This document shows positions 43,700-55,000 of a DNA stretch of 64,000 nt, piece after piece (the stretch's first letter is position 1; the number at the start of each line of letters is the position of its first letter). The translations under genes were made by a program, and so were the position numbers. Source of the DNA: Bacteroidaceae bacterium (GTDB lineage: Bacteria > Bacteroidota > Bacteroidia > Bacteroidales > Barnesiellaceae_A). The notes beneath the pieces are model-generated. The model searched no databases, had not been told where the DNA came from, and saw nothing but the letters and a program-made list of their open reading frames with translations. Where the stretch lies: NCBI GenBank assembly GCA_017531985.1, contig JAFXJY010000035.1, forward strand, positions 1 to 64,000, written 5' to 3'.

Positions 43700-44305
43700 A
43701 TGAGTTTCAGTGAAAAAAGTAACCATATATTTGACGATACAACAATGTTGTATCACCGTTATGATGATGTAGATGCCATTGTGGAAAATCCCTTTGCAGA
43801 ACGCACAATCGAGTATTTCTTGTTCTTGAAGAACTGGATTGATGCAGTGCAATGGCACTTGGAGGATATTATCCGTAATCCTGAGATCGACCCTGTTGAA
43901 GCATTGGCCATCAAGCGTCGTATCGACCGTAGCAATCAAGATCGTACCGATCTTGTGGAACTGATTGATAGCTATTTCCTTGACCTATACAAGGATGTGC
44001 CTGTGGCAGCCGATGCGACAATCAATACCGAAAGTCCGGCGTGGGCAATCGACCGTTTGTCGATATTGGCTCTTAAAATTTACCACATGCAGCAAGAGGT
44101 AGATCGTAGTGATGCTTCGGCCGAGCATATAGCTGCATGTTCGACCAAGTTGAATATTTTGTTGCAACAGCGTGAAGATTTGTCTACTGCTATCGATACA
44201 TTGCTCGATGATATAGCAGCAGGCCGTAAATATATGAAAGTGTATAAGCAAATGAAGATGTATAACGATCCTAATCTTAACCCCATCTTGTACGCTAAGA
44301 AATAA
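43700..44305 (+). CDS. DUF4254 domain-containing protein
   Basis: A 201-residue, mostly helical soluble protein without signal or membrane segment. It opens with SFSEKSNHIFD and contains NPFAERTIEYFLFLKNWIDAVQWHLEDIIRNP and KRRIDRSNQDRTD, the recognisable core of DUF4254. The family is typical of Bacteroidetes and commonly lies next to a family 9 glycosyltransferase, as here (24-base gap). Its function is unknown; the context suggests a role in lipopolysaccharide or surface glycan assembly. The start was fixed by the promoter, which covers the upstream ATG. Confidence 0.85.
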   Translation: MSFSEKSNHIFDDTTMLYHRYDDVDAIVENPFAERTIEYFLFLKNWIDAVQWHLEDIIRNPEIDPVEALAIKRRIDRSNQDRTDLVELIDSYFLDLYKDVPVAADATINTESPAWAIDRLSILALKIYHMQQEVDRSDASAEHIAACSTKLNILLQQREDLSTAIDTLLDDIAAGRKYMKVYKQMKMYNDPNLNPILYAKK

Positions 44306-44329
44306 AAATTTCCAGTAAAGGCAGCGGTA

Positions 44330-45379
44330 ATGTCCGGTAAGGTTTTGATTATTCGGTTTTCGGCATTGGGTGATGTGGCTATGACCATCCCTCAGGTCTA
44401 TTCGGTGTGTCGTGCCTATCCACATGTGACTTTTGTCATGCTTACACAGAAGGTTGCCTCGACGTTGTTTATTAATCGACCTGAAAATTTGCAATTGTTT
44501 GTAGCCGAGGTATATACCCGACATAAAGGTATGTTGGGATTGTGGCGATTGGCTCGCGAATTGCAGATGTTGGGTATCGACACTGTCATTGACTTGCATG
44601 ATGTGATGCGTTCGCAATATCTGCGATTGTTGTTGCGAATGATGGGAAAGAAAGTCTATATCTTGGATAAAGGGCGTGCCGAGAAGAGGCTTTTAGTGGC
44701 TCGTAATCACAAGGTGAAAAAACAGCTCACAACATCGGCTCAGCGTTATCATGACGCCTTTGAGCGTGCCGGGCTTGGTTATGAGCCTCACTTCGTATCA
44801 TTATATGGTGATGGAAGAGGAGATGTTGCTACTTTCTCACATCTTTCGCCCGAGAAAGCGAGCGGTGAACATTGGATAGGTATTGCACCCTTTGCCAAGC
44901 ACGAGGGGAAAATTTATCCCTTGGAACTGATGGAAAAAGTGGTGGAGAAACTGAGTCGTGAAAAGGATGTAAGACTCTTTCTCTTTGGAGCCGGTCAGTA
45001 CGAAGCCTCAATCTTGGGTGCGTGGCGTGAAAAATATCCTCGGGTTACGTCGCTTGCCGATGTCCGCAATGGTTTCCCCGTAGAGTTGGCTCTTATCAGT
45101 CATCTTGACGTGATGTTGTCGATGGACTCGGCCAATATGCATCTTGCAGCCTTGGTCAATACACCCGTTGTATCGATATGGGGTGCAACGCATCGATATG
45201 CCGGATTCTTGGGCTATGGTGTCTCTCCAAACAATATAATTGAGATAGATATGCCATGCCGACCTTGTTCGGTCTTTGGTGATAAGCCTTGTTATCGAGG
45301 TGATTATGCTTGCCTACATCGCATCTTGGTCGATAATGTGTATAGTAAGTTGCTGTCGTTCATTGATGTAACATTATAA
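44330..45379 (+). CDS. Glycosyltransferase family 9 protein (heptosyltransferase-like)
   Basis: 349 residues with the GT-B fold. The N-terminus SGKVLIIRFSALGDVAMTIP (about 2-21) is the acceptor-side Rossmann signature of heptosyltransferases. The C-terminal donor domain has WIGIAPFAKHEGKIYP and DSANMHLAALVNTPVVSIWG (about 262-281), which binds the nucleotide sugar. CRPCSVFGDKPC near the end is a cysteine-rich motif shared by many members. It probably adds a sugar to the lipid A core at the cytoplasmic face. The sugar cannot be told from sequence. Confidence 0.9.
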   Translation: MSGKVLIIRFSALGDVAMTIPQVYSVCRAYPHVTFVMLTQKVASTLFINRPENLQLFVAEVYTRHKGMLGLWRLARELQMLGIDTVIDLHDVMRSQYLRLLLRMMGKKVYILDKGRAEKRLLVARNHKVKKQLTTSAQRYHDAFERAGLGYEPHFVSLYGDGRGDVATFSHLSPEKASGEHWIGIAPFAKHEGKIYPLELMEKVVEKLSREKDVRLFLFGAGQYEASILGAWREKYPRVTSLADVRNGFPVELALISHLDVMLSMDSANMHLAALVNTPVVSIWGATHRYAGFLGYGVSPNNIIEIDMPCRPCSVFGDKPCYRGDYACLHRILVDNVYSKLLSFIDVTL

Positions 45380-45390
45380 ATAGCTGTGAT

Positions 45391-48532
<3,142 letters not shown>

Positions 48533-48687
48533 GGTATCTCCTATTAATGGGACGATCAGTTCTTCGTTGTCGGTTGTCATCCGTTTCGGTCGTTTATGAA
48601 TATATTGTATTCTATTTCTAACTTTGGTATAATGGCAAAAAGTAGTTGGTAAAACCCTGTATAAAACGCTCAAATACTGATAATTAT

Positions 48688-48728
48688 AACACCATTGATG
48701 AAACGCGTTTCATCAATGGTGTTTTTTG
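48688..48728. terminator. Perfect 36-nt palindrome with T tail, ligA terminator
   Basis: 48688-48723 is a perfect palindrome (AACACCATTGATGAAACG and its complement) without a loop, followed by TTTT. It is 155 bases after the ligA stop. Between them no gene is visible. Confidence 0.75.
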
Positions 48729-48753
48729 CTACATTAGCTGTAATTTCGGCTAT

Positions 48754-48792
48754 AAAAAGTGAGAGACGACTCATAGTGTGAAGCCGTCCCTC
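48754..48792 (-). terminator. Terminator of the T9SS-type beta-rich protein gene
   Basis: GAGAGACGACT (48761-48771) pairs with AGCCGTCCCTC (48782-48792) with two mismatches. On the minus strand it is followed by TTTTT. Confidence 0.65.
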
Positions 48793-48822
48793 TTGTTGTC
48801 TCAAAACTTGTATATAAATTGT

Positions 48823-50202
48823 TTATTTTACAACTTTGAATGATTGACCATCTACATTGACAATGTAAACACCGGCAGGAGCATTGTTTAAGTCGATGTT
48901 ACCTTCGTTGGCTTCGGCTACGAGTACACCTTGCATGTTGTAGACACGAGCATTGTTGTATGCACCGTTGATGAATGCCCAGCCCGAGTACATGGTTACA
49001 CTGTTAGCTTCTCCTTTCACTTGGTCGATGCCTTCGGTGCCATTAGCAACCAATACGGCAGGAATCTGAATAGCTCCCATCGAGAAGCCTACCATAGCAA
49101 TACCGCCCATTACACCGCCATCTTCGCTGGTGGCAAAGATAGTCGAGAAAGATGCACCTGTGGGTTCTTCCCAAGTGTAGATTTCTGACAACAAGGTCAT
49201 TTCGCCATTTTTATATAGAGCGGGAGCTCCCATGGGGCTGTTGCTACCATATGCCACACCATTGTTGTCGATACATGCAGCTACTGTATATGAGCCGAGG
49301 AATGCAACCGACTCTTGGTCGGGTGTCCATGTAAAACCTTTCAAGTCAGTCATGTTGGCCGATGCAGCATAAAAACCTGCCAGATACTGTCCATTGGGAC
49401 TTACCATGGCATAACCTTCGGCATCAAGATATTGATCTACACCGGTTTCATTATATACGTCCATAGGGTCTCTAAGGCAGGTGAGGCGTTTTTCTTCGCC
49501 GTTGATGATGGCCGCTGCACTGCGGGCTCCGCTACCCCATTCCGAGAATCCGGTGAGGATTGTGCCATCGTCCGACATACCTTTTACAACCCATCCATAG
49601 GGGCACTCCAACTTGTCGATACTCTCTTGTATGTTTTCAAATGTGTTGATGAGGTCATACTCCTTAGTCTCTTCATTCCATTGCCACAAGGCGGGGTAGA
49701 GTTTGTAGACAAATTCGTCGGTAATGTATCCGCCGATAAACTTAGCGTCGCCCGAGATAGCTGTGGCACAACCGTTCATGTCGTCGGCATCACCGATACC
49801 CGATGTGAGCATTGCTTCGGCACGAAGCAAGGGAAGAGGTGACCATACACCGTCTTTGTAGTATCCGGGGCGAGCTGCTACTGCTCCGTCGCTTCCGGGT
49901 ATCTCTACCCAGTAGTTACCTACAAATGTACCATCGTTCGATACATCCATAATCATAGATGCCAAGTCGATGATTTCAAATTCGCCTGTTGAGCGTTTCC
50001 AAGTAAAGGCACAAGAGCCGAGGAAGTCGTCATAACCGGCAGCGTACTCGCCATTGGGCGACATGCCGTAGATAGTGCCGAAGATACCTTCCATGCTGGC
50101 AGCATCAAAGCCGGGTGCATAGAGTGTTGCTTTTTGTAGATCTTGAGCCATTGATGTGGTCATGATGGCACAAGCACAGAGTGAAAGTAATAATTTTTTC
50201 AT
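48823..50202 (-). CDS. Secreted beta-propeller-like protein with T9SS-type C-terminal domain
   Basis: 459 residues with a signal peptide at 1-19 (LLLSLCACAIMTTSMAQ). The body is built of recurring segments with the pattern S-x-(N/D)-G-x-Y/F-x-x-G: SPNGEYAAGY, SNDGTFVGNY, SGDAKFIGGY, SDDGTILTGF, SPNGQYLAGF. These suggest a propeller of HAF-like repeats. The C-terminal 75 residues (VTMYSGWAFINGAYNNARVYNM split here, then GVLVAEANEGN and NAPAGVYIVNVDGQSFKVVK) match the type A sorting domain used by the type IX secretion system. The protein is therefore expected at the cell surface or outside. Ligand and function are unknown. Its own promoter lies upstream, so it is separate from the capsid-like cassette. 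Confidence 0.82.
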   Translation of the reverse strand: MKKLLLSLCACAIMTTSMAQDLQKATLYAPGFDAASMEGIFGTIYGMSPNGEYAAGYDDFLGSCAFTWKRSTGEFEIIDLASMIMDVSNDGTFVGNYWVEIPGSDGAVAARPGYYKDGVWSPLPLLRAEAMLTSGIGDADDMNGCATAISGDAKFIGGYITDEFVYKLYPALWQWNEETKEYDLINTFENIQESIDKLECPYGWVVKGMSDDGTILTGFSEWGSGARSAAAIINGEEKRLTCLRDPMDVYNETGVDQYLDAEGYAMVSPNGQYLAGFYAASANMTDLKGFTWTPDQESVAFLGSYTVAACIDNNGVAYGSNSPMGAPALYKNGEMTLLSEIYTWEEPTGASFSTIFATSEDGGVMGGIAMVGFSMGAIQIPAVLVANGTEGIDQVKGEANSVTMYSGWAFINGAYNNARVYNMQGVLVAEANEGNIDLNNAPAGVYIVNVDGQSFKVVK

Positions 50203-50255
50203 ATAAGTTTTTTTGGGTTAATACAGTAATCAACGACTTGTGTAAATTTGCGTGG

Positions 50256-50285
50256 CAAAGATAACACTTTTCGGTCAGAGAACAA
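50256..50285 (-). promoter_or_regulatory. Promoter of the T9SS-type beta-propeller-like gene
   Basis: Minus-strand TTG (50283-50285), 19 bp, TATCTTTG (50256-50263). It stands between this gene and the connector-like gene upstream. Confidence 0.7.
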
Positions 50286-50327
50286 TTTAAAATGTGAGAA
50301 TATACACTTTTTAACCATATTGAACAT

Positions 50328-50954
50328 CTATATATGGCATCTTGCTGTCATTACCTCGGACATGGCGTGATTGCCCATGATGTCGTAGACGCATGCAGCA
50401 CAGCGGTAACCGAGTGTATCGAAAAGTAGAGGATGAAGGTTGTAATCGGTGGCATCGGATGGCGGTGTAAGAACTGAAAGTAGTGTGGTTACTTCATGAT
50501 TCTTGTTAGTGACCGGTAATGCGTAATAGTCTATAACTTGACTACCATTGTCATCGACAAGCCATGCTGCTACGGGTTTGGCTATACCTCCGCGTGTGTG
50601 GGGGTTGAATTGTAGCCCATATTGTGGATGTGATGCATTGATAAACTCTGTGACCGATCGTTTCCATCCTTTCATCTGCAATGATACCGGTCGTAGGAAA
50701 TTGTCGGGAAGTTCTATTCGTCCGCTTCCGTCTTCGCGTGGTTGTGGTGTGATGTTGTTTTTCAACTCGGTGGGTGTGAGTAGATTGACCGGGGCAGTCA
50801 ATAATAATAGTCGCAGCTGCTCATCTATTACTGTATTGATGTAGCGTTCAATGTTTACTCCCTCGGTTTGTTCCGATGTTCCATCCCACTGGGGTGTGAG
50901 TTCCTCCATGCATGTCTTGACACGTTCTATTATATCCTTCCGTGTGACTTTCAT
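50328..50954 (-). CDS. Phage head-tail connector-like protein
   Basis: 208 residues, soluble. The N-terminus VTRKDIIERVKTCMEEL is followed by an amphipathic segment NIERYINTVIDEQLRLLLL (about 34-52), then beta strands with GSGRIELPDNFLRPVSLQMKGW (in parts, about 77-98) and a helical C-terminus. The layout (long helix, beta insertion with a DNFLR motif, closing helices) and the position right after a major-capsid-like gene suggest a head-completion or adaptor protein of the gp6/crAss-like kind. I recognise it by layout and neighbourhood, not by a decisive motif. It is last in the three-gene cassette. The gap to the capsid-like gene is 79 bases and contains a 13-bp hairpin. Confidence 0.55.
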   Translation of the reverse strand: MKVTRKDIIERVKTCMEELTPQWDGTSEQTEGVNIERYINTVIDEQLRLLLLTAPVNLLTPTELKNNITPQPREDGSGRIELPDNFLRPVSLQMKGWKRSVTEFINASHPQYGLQFNPHTRGGIAKPVAAWLVDDNGSQVIDYYALPVTNKNHEVTTLLSVLTPPSDATDYNLHPLLFDTLGYRCAACVYDIMGNHAMSEVMTARCHI

Positions 50955-50981
50955 AATAAATTGATTAGTAGTGAGACAATG

Positions 50982-51019
50982 AAGAGTAATCTGTACTCAT
51001 GAATGCACAGATTACTCTT
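50982..51019. terminator. Hairpin just after the capsid-like gene
   Basis: AAGAGTAATCTGT (50982-50994) and ACAGATTACTCTT (51007-51019) are perfect 13-bp arms around a 12-nt loop. On the minus strand it lies 14 bases after the capsid-like stop. No U tract follows, so it could be an attenuator or an mRNA-stabilising element. Confidence 0.6.
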
Positions 51020-51033
51020 GGGTGGATAGTTGG

Positions 51034-52428
51034 TTAGTATTGTGGAACAATTCGCATGTGTGCATTGGGGTAACGCAGAGTCATGCAACTTGCCTCGGTG
51101 AGTACAAGGGCATCGGTGTTGCGTATACCGGCTTTCTTTAAGTCGAGAGCTTGCGAGCCGAAGGGTACGTGTGACCACTTTTGGATGTATTCGGGGTCGA
51201 AAATAAATCCGTGGTCGCTTTTGCCGCAATCGTCGAATACCTCGGAGTGTAGAACATACAACTTACCGAATTTCGACACAATCTCGTTGAAGTCCAAGCC
51301 CCATTTAGCCATTGTGTTTTCGTTGGACAATGTCTTGAAGGCCTCCATCTTGTTGAGGCGACCTATCAGTTCGGAGCCTCCAATGAGAACTTTACGCTTG
51401 TTGCCGGCATTTCCTGTAAAGCACATTTGCATCATATCTATGAGTTGTTCGTGTGTCCAGTCGTCAGACGGTGAATATTCAAATTGCTTGCCTGCTTGCC
51501 ACCATATACCACCCGTAAGGCTTACGTTCTCTTTTTTAAGAGGGTCGAAAATATTGCTCTTGACACCAAACAGGAAACTCTTTTCCATGCTCAATCGCAT
51601 GTCGTAGATGGCAGCTTCCTCTTGGTCGGAGAAGTCCCATTCTACTTCTTTGTTGGCGATTTTCATGAAAGTAGATTGTTCGATTTGCATCTTGAAAATC
51701 TGGCAGAAGTTTTGTGACTTTACCGGAAGTGACTCGAACTGAGCGGTTTGTACATCTAATTCGGTAGCTGCACGTCCCATTCTCACCAATTTGGCTCCAA
51801 CATGAATGTTGGGGACACATCCTTTTATTTCGCCTATACGTTTGCCGTTGACAGCTGTTACCAGTAAAGCACCGGTATCGGCGTCTTTACCCAATACATA
51901 GAGTACAAGAGAAGCCTCAGAGGTAGTAGTGCCATCTTCTTCGTACCCTTTTACATCCTTGACCATGATGGTATCGGATGGCTCAAAGGCATCGCCCAAC
52001 TCCACCGTTAACTTGGCACGAGTGTGGTTGGCTGTGGCCGTATTGGCATCGGGTTCGATGTATGAAGCCGACATATAAGTAGCGGTGGGTTTCATATCGA
52101 CCGAGTAGTAATCTACCACCATTGAGCCTGATTTGCGAGCCCCTTTGTAGCGGGATATTTGGTCGATAGGAGTCGACATGGGACGTATCTTGGTAATGCG
52201 TTCGTCTATTTCGCTTTTCAACAGCGAGGGGCTGTGTTCGTTGACGGTGGCAGTTGTTATGGGTTCGCCCGATACAATAGTTCCGCCCGTTGCAGTGGGG
52301 AAGACAACTGCGAGCGACAGACTTCCTAAGTCGGTACAGCCCGATAGGCATAGAAGAGCTATCAGCAATATCGCTGATAATGCGACGATGGAGATGATGC
52401 GAATGTTGCGTTCGGATATTTTATACAT
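51034..52428 (-). CDS. Major-capsid-like protein with N-terminal membrane/lipoprotein signal
   Basis: 464 residues. From about residue 60 the sequence resembles the SU10/crAss-like HK97-fold capsid proteins of Bacteroidetes phages: LLKSEIDERITKIRPMSTPIDQ (in parts, about 69-90), ISRYKGARKSGSMVVDYYSV, MRLSMEKSFLFGVKS, RKVLIGGSELIGRL and a C-terminal region ending LTEASCMTLRYPNAHM. Unexpectedly, residues 1-31 form a hydrophobic signal, IISIVALSAILLIALLCLSGC, with a lipobox-like LSGC (Cys31). No alternative start lies between it and the capsid-like part. Base composition resembles neighbouring housekeeping genes. The cassette lacks portal, terminase and tail genes. Recognition of the capsid fold is from remembered family patterns; it could instead be a lipoprotein of unrelated origin, but that seems less likely. 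Confidence 0.6.
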   Translation of the reverse strand: MYKISERNIRIISIVALSAILLIALLCLSGCTDLGSLSLAVVFPTATGGTIVSGEPITTATVNEHSPSLLKSEIDERITKIRPMSTPIDQISRYKGARKSGSMVVDYYSVDMKPTATYMSASYIEPDANTATANHTRAKLTVELGDAFEPSDTIMVKDVKGYEEDGTTTSEASLVLYVLGKDADTGALLVTAVNGKRIGEIKGCVPNIHVGAKLVRMGRAATELDVQTAQFESLPVKSQNFCQIFKMQIEQSTFMKIANKEVEWDFSDQEEAAIYDMRLSMEKSFLFGVKSNIFDPLKKENVSLTGGIWWQAGKQFEYSPSDDWTHEQLIDMMQMCFTGNAGNKRKVLIGGSELIGRLNKMEAFKTLSNENTMAKWGLDFNEIVSKFGKLYVLHSEVFDDCGKSDHGFIFDPEYIQKWSHVPFGSQALDLKKAGIRNTDALVLTEASCMTLRYPNAHMRIVPQY

Positions 52429-52522
52429 ATTACTTGATTTTAATAACGGAACTTTGTTCCATGAGTTAACAATTTATTTATTATAAGGTGTGGTTGCGAT
52501 GTCATAGAAAAGGGAACGGTTC

Positions 52523-53278
52523 TTACATGTCCCACACGCTGCTGTGACGGCGGAAACGACGATAGCCACCCTTGCGGTTGCTGCCACTGTTGTTGGGTGT
52601 TGAGGGGAGTGCATCGCCTATGCTGTCGCGATGAGCCATGACGATACTGTGGTTGCGACCCTTTATCTCGGCGGCATGTTCGGCACAGCTGAGGTCGGTA
52701 TCATAACGTAGACCTTTGTGCAGCAACTCCAAGACATCTTCACTGAGATCGCCCGAGAAGACGTGACGGCACACATGAAATACACGTTCGAGAAAATCGT
52801 TTATTTCCAGTTCGTCCATGCCTTTGTTGCGTTTGAAACGTTCGATGGAGCGAGAACTCTTCTCGACATTGCGTTGCATAGCCTCTTCCATGTCGCGGAA
52901 GGCTTTGTTTCGTTCCATAAATTCTTCATTGGCACGATTGAGAGCTTGCAATTTCACCTCGTCGCCCTCACCTTCGAGCAGTTCTTTGCCGAAATAACGT
53001 ATGCATGCCACGACCGCATCTTCACCATCGGCAATGTCCGAGATGAACGCCCCCACACGCGGGTTGCTATACATGAGTTGTGTGAGCTTGTTGTGGTCGC
53101 CAAGCATCTTTTCGTAATGGTCACACACATAGGTGTCGTACTCGTCAAGAGCGTCGAAAACCTCGTCGATATTCTCAAACATACGCCCCGGATAACGTCG
53201 TACAAGACGTTCGGCGATGCGGTCGCGAGAGGTGCGATTGTTTCTCTCTCTTGCTGTGTTTTGTTCGGTTTTACTCAT
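52523..53278 (-). CDS. Scaffold-like charged helical protein of the capsid-like cassette
   Basis: 251 residues from the ATG at 53278. The frame opens earlier at 53338, but that adds 20 residues with no homologous look. The N-terminus is basic and polar (KTEQNTARERNNRTSRDR). The middle is strongly charged helix with a likely coiled coil (about 110-160, ALNRANEEFMERNKAFRDMEE). The C-terminal 25 residues are Asn/Ser/Gly then Arg-rich (GGYRRFRRHSS) and end VWDM. A charged helical body with a short basic C-terminal tail is how many phage scaffolding proteins look; position directly before a capsid-like gene fits. No protease motif was found. The identity is inference from layout. Confidence 0.5.
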   Translation of the reverse strand: MSKTEQNTARERNNRTSRDRIAERLVRRYPGRMFENIDEVFDALDEYDTYVCDHYEKMLGDHNKLTQLMYSNPRVGAFISDIADGEDAVVACIRYFGKELLEGEGDEVKLQALNRANEEFMERNKAFRDMEEAMQRNVEKSSRSIERFKRNKGMDELEINDFLERVFHVCRHVFSGDLSEDVLELLHKGLRYDTDLSCAEHAAEIKGRNHSIVMAHRDSIGDALPSTPNNSGSNRKGGYRRFRRHSSVWDM

Positions 53279-53415
53279 AACTAATGATTTTAAAATTGTT
53301 CTTGCCTTATGGCTCTGCAAAGGAACAACCACAATCACGCTTTGCGATGCGATAGAATGAAAACGAGAAGGTCTCGAAAGATGAAGAATTATGATACATA
53401 AAAAATCATTTTTTC

Positions 53416-53446
53416 TTGCTTATTTAAAATTATATTTCGATATTTG
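53416..53446 (+). promoter_or_regulatory. Candidate promoter for the secreted protein at 53686
   Basis: TTGC (53416-53419), 19 bp, GATATTTG (53439-53446), one mismatch from TAnnTTTG. It predicts a leader of about 230 bases. Confidence 0.45.
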
Positions 53447-53517
53447 CCAATATCAAAAATATATACATTGTAATTTAAGGCTTTATATTTTTTACTAACC
53501 ATAAAAAACTTTACACT

Positions 53518-53601
53518 ATGGACTGCATGAATACACACCCCCAGACTAAGTTAGAGAGTGTTGTATCTACTCAATGTAACTATAATCTTCTAATCCGCTA
53601 A
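53518..53601 (+). CDS. Possible 27-residue leader peptide
   Basis: ATG at 53518, stop at 53599-53601. It lies in the long leader of the next gene, upstream of a GTACTACC/GGTGGTAC hairpin. No homology or repeated regulatory codon is visible. It may be chance. Confidence 0.2.
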   Translation: MDCMNTHPQTKLESVVSTQCNYNLLIR

Positions 53602-53685
53602 TATTCAAATAAGTAAAATTATGCTCAGGTACTACCATCAGAGCCGGTGGTACTTTAACCATTAAACATATAAAACAATAGAGAT

Positions 53686-54666
53686 ATGAAAAGATTGACT
53701 TTAACTTTATTACTCTTCTCAGTCGTTGTCATGGCAATGGCTAAGGATAATTATCTGCCATCCATTGTAGATAATCGCGAATACATATATGTGAATGGTA
53801 ATGATACTATCAGAATGAACACTCGACCATCAACCGAGTGTGAGGGTTATATTGAATTTTATGATTGGGAGTTTCCTACATTGCTGAAAGAAAATGGTTC
53901 ATTGATTCTTCACGATATTAATGATCATTATTTGGATCACACGGCTTATGCAGATGTTGTCTTTAAGGAAAATTTTACTACCATTGATAATGATGCTGTA
54001 TATTTCAATTACAATATGCAGATAGGAGACACACTAAACGTAATATATTCAATGGACTGCACAAACGGACAGTTTTTTTCCATGTATATACTTGGAAAAA
54101 TTATAGAAGTGCAATCCATTGACACGTTAGATCTACAATCGGAGAAACAACTTAGATACGTTTTACAGTCTCGCTGTTTTGCATCCAAATTACGTGAAAC
54201 ATACGAAGAATCAGCCGACCAACCTCCTCATAACTTTGAAGCTCACTATGAAAAGTATTTCATAGGCACTCCCTATTATGATGAGTGGATAGAGGGTATA
54301 GGCTACACCACTTATACATATGATGAAAGGGGTGAGATAATATATACACTTCAATGCGTCTTTGAAGATGGTGAGTTGATATATTGTGCCGATGGAGCTA
54401 AATGTGACGGACTGAGTGACAATGTAAACAACAGAATAGATCTTACTACTCTCTCCCTACATCGTGAGGGCGAGACCGTTGTGGCAGTGTTCCCGGCTGC
54501 GGATGCCGGCGAAACGATTACACTATACGACACAACGGGTCGCATAGTAGCCGATGTGTCAGTGCGTGAGGGTGCTACCTCGGCAACCATCGACATTGCC
54601 CACTTGCCACAAGGCGTGTACATAGCCCGCATGAATAGTGGAGCATCGTGCAAAGTAGTGTTGTAA
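53686..54666 (+). CDS. Secreted protein with T9SS type A sorting domain
   Basis: 326 residues with a signal peptide at 1-19 (LTLLLFSVVVMAMAK). The middle region (about 25-235) is a globular, Asp/Tyr-rich segment that I do not recognise, with four to five Cys. The C-terminal 75 residues (about 250-326) follow the type A sorting domain: TVVAVFPAADAGETITLYD, TTGRIVADVSV and HLPQGVYIARMNSGASCKVVL (split here). Export through the type IX system to the surface is expected. The base composition of the first two thirds is more A+T-rich than the sorting domain, as if the cargo had been exchanged. A terminator lies at 54787-54841. Confidence 0.8.
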   Translation: MKRLTLTLLLFSVVVMAMAKDNYLPSIVDNREYIYVNGNDTIRMNTRPSTECEGYIEFYDWEFPTLLKENGSLILHDINDHYLDHTAYADVVFKENFTTIDNDAVYFNYNMQIGDTLNVIYSMDCTNGQFFSMYILGKIIEVQSIDTLDLQSEKQLRYVLQSRCFASKLRETYEESADQPPHNFEAHYEKYFIGTPYYDEWIEGIGYTTYTYDERGEIIYTLQCVFEDGELIYCADGAKCDGLSDNVNNRIDLTTLSLHREGETVVAVFPAADAGETITLYDTTGRIVADVSVREGATSATIDIAHLPQGVYIARMNSGASCKVVL

Positions 54667-55000
54667 TCGTTACCTTTCGTCAGCGATAAGAGGATGTGAT
54701 ATCGACACACCTGTGAAGATGTCACTTAGATAAACAACACGTTATAGGGAAATACGATAAACGTAAGATTATTTATTAGTAAAGGAGTCCTTCCAGAGTC
54801 TTGTTGTGCGAAATCACATGCCGTCAAGACTTTGAAAGGACTTTCTTTCATTAGAAATCATTGTCGACCCTTTTATATAATGAGCCACACCTTTGACAAA
54901 TTTTTACGCACTCGATGATGGCTATTAACAAGAAAAGCATTAACTTTGACCAAAACCTTAAATAAACCTGAATTATTAATGTAAAAGAAAGGATAATACT
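54667..55000 (+). other. Intergenic region with a terminator and a possible pepP promoter
   Basis: 334 bases without a gene. The terminator is at 54787-54841. A TAACTTTG at 54941-54948 could be the -7 element for the aminopeptidase gene, although no -33 element was found. The sequence ACTTTGACCAA here matches part of the repeat motif at 25583. Confidence 0.45.
54787..54848 (+). terminator. Terminator of the T9SS cargo gene
   Basis: GTCCTTCCAGAGTCTTG (54787-54803) pairs with CAAGACTTTGAAAGGAC (54825-54841) apart from one mismatch and one G-U pair. TTTCTTT follows. Confidence 0.75.

Larger units (their letters stand above)
53279..53685. other. Divergent intergenic region between the capsid-like cassette and a secreted-protein gene
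   Basis: 407 bases without a long gene. It holds the start region of the cassette on the minus strand (TTCCTTTG at about 53324-53331, a poor -7 match), a plus-strand promoter at 53416-53446, a small ORF of 27 codons at 53518-53601 and a hairpin at 53634-53654. Confidence 0.5.

Noticed and set aside
48823..50202. The beta-propeller-like gene as a fourth member of the capsid-like cassette
   Set aside because: It has its own strong promoter at 50256-50285, a signal peptide and a T9SS domain, so it is an independent surface-protein gene.
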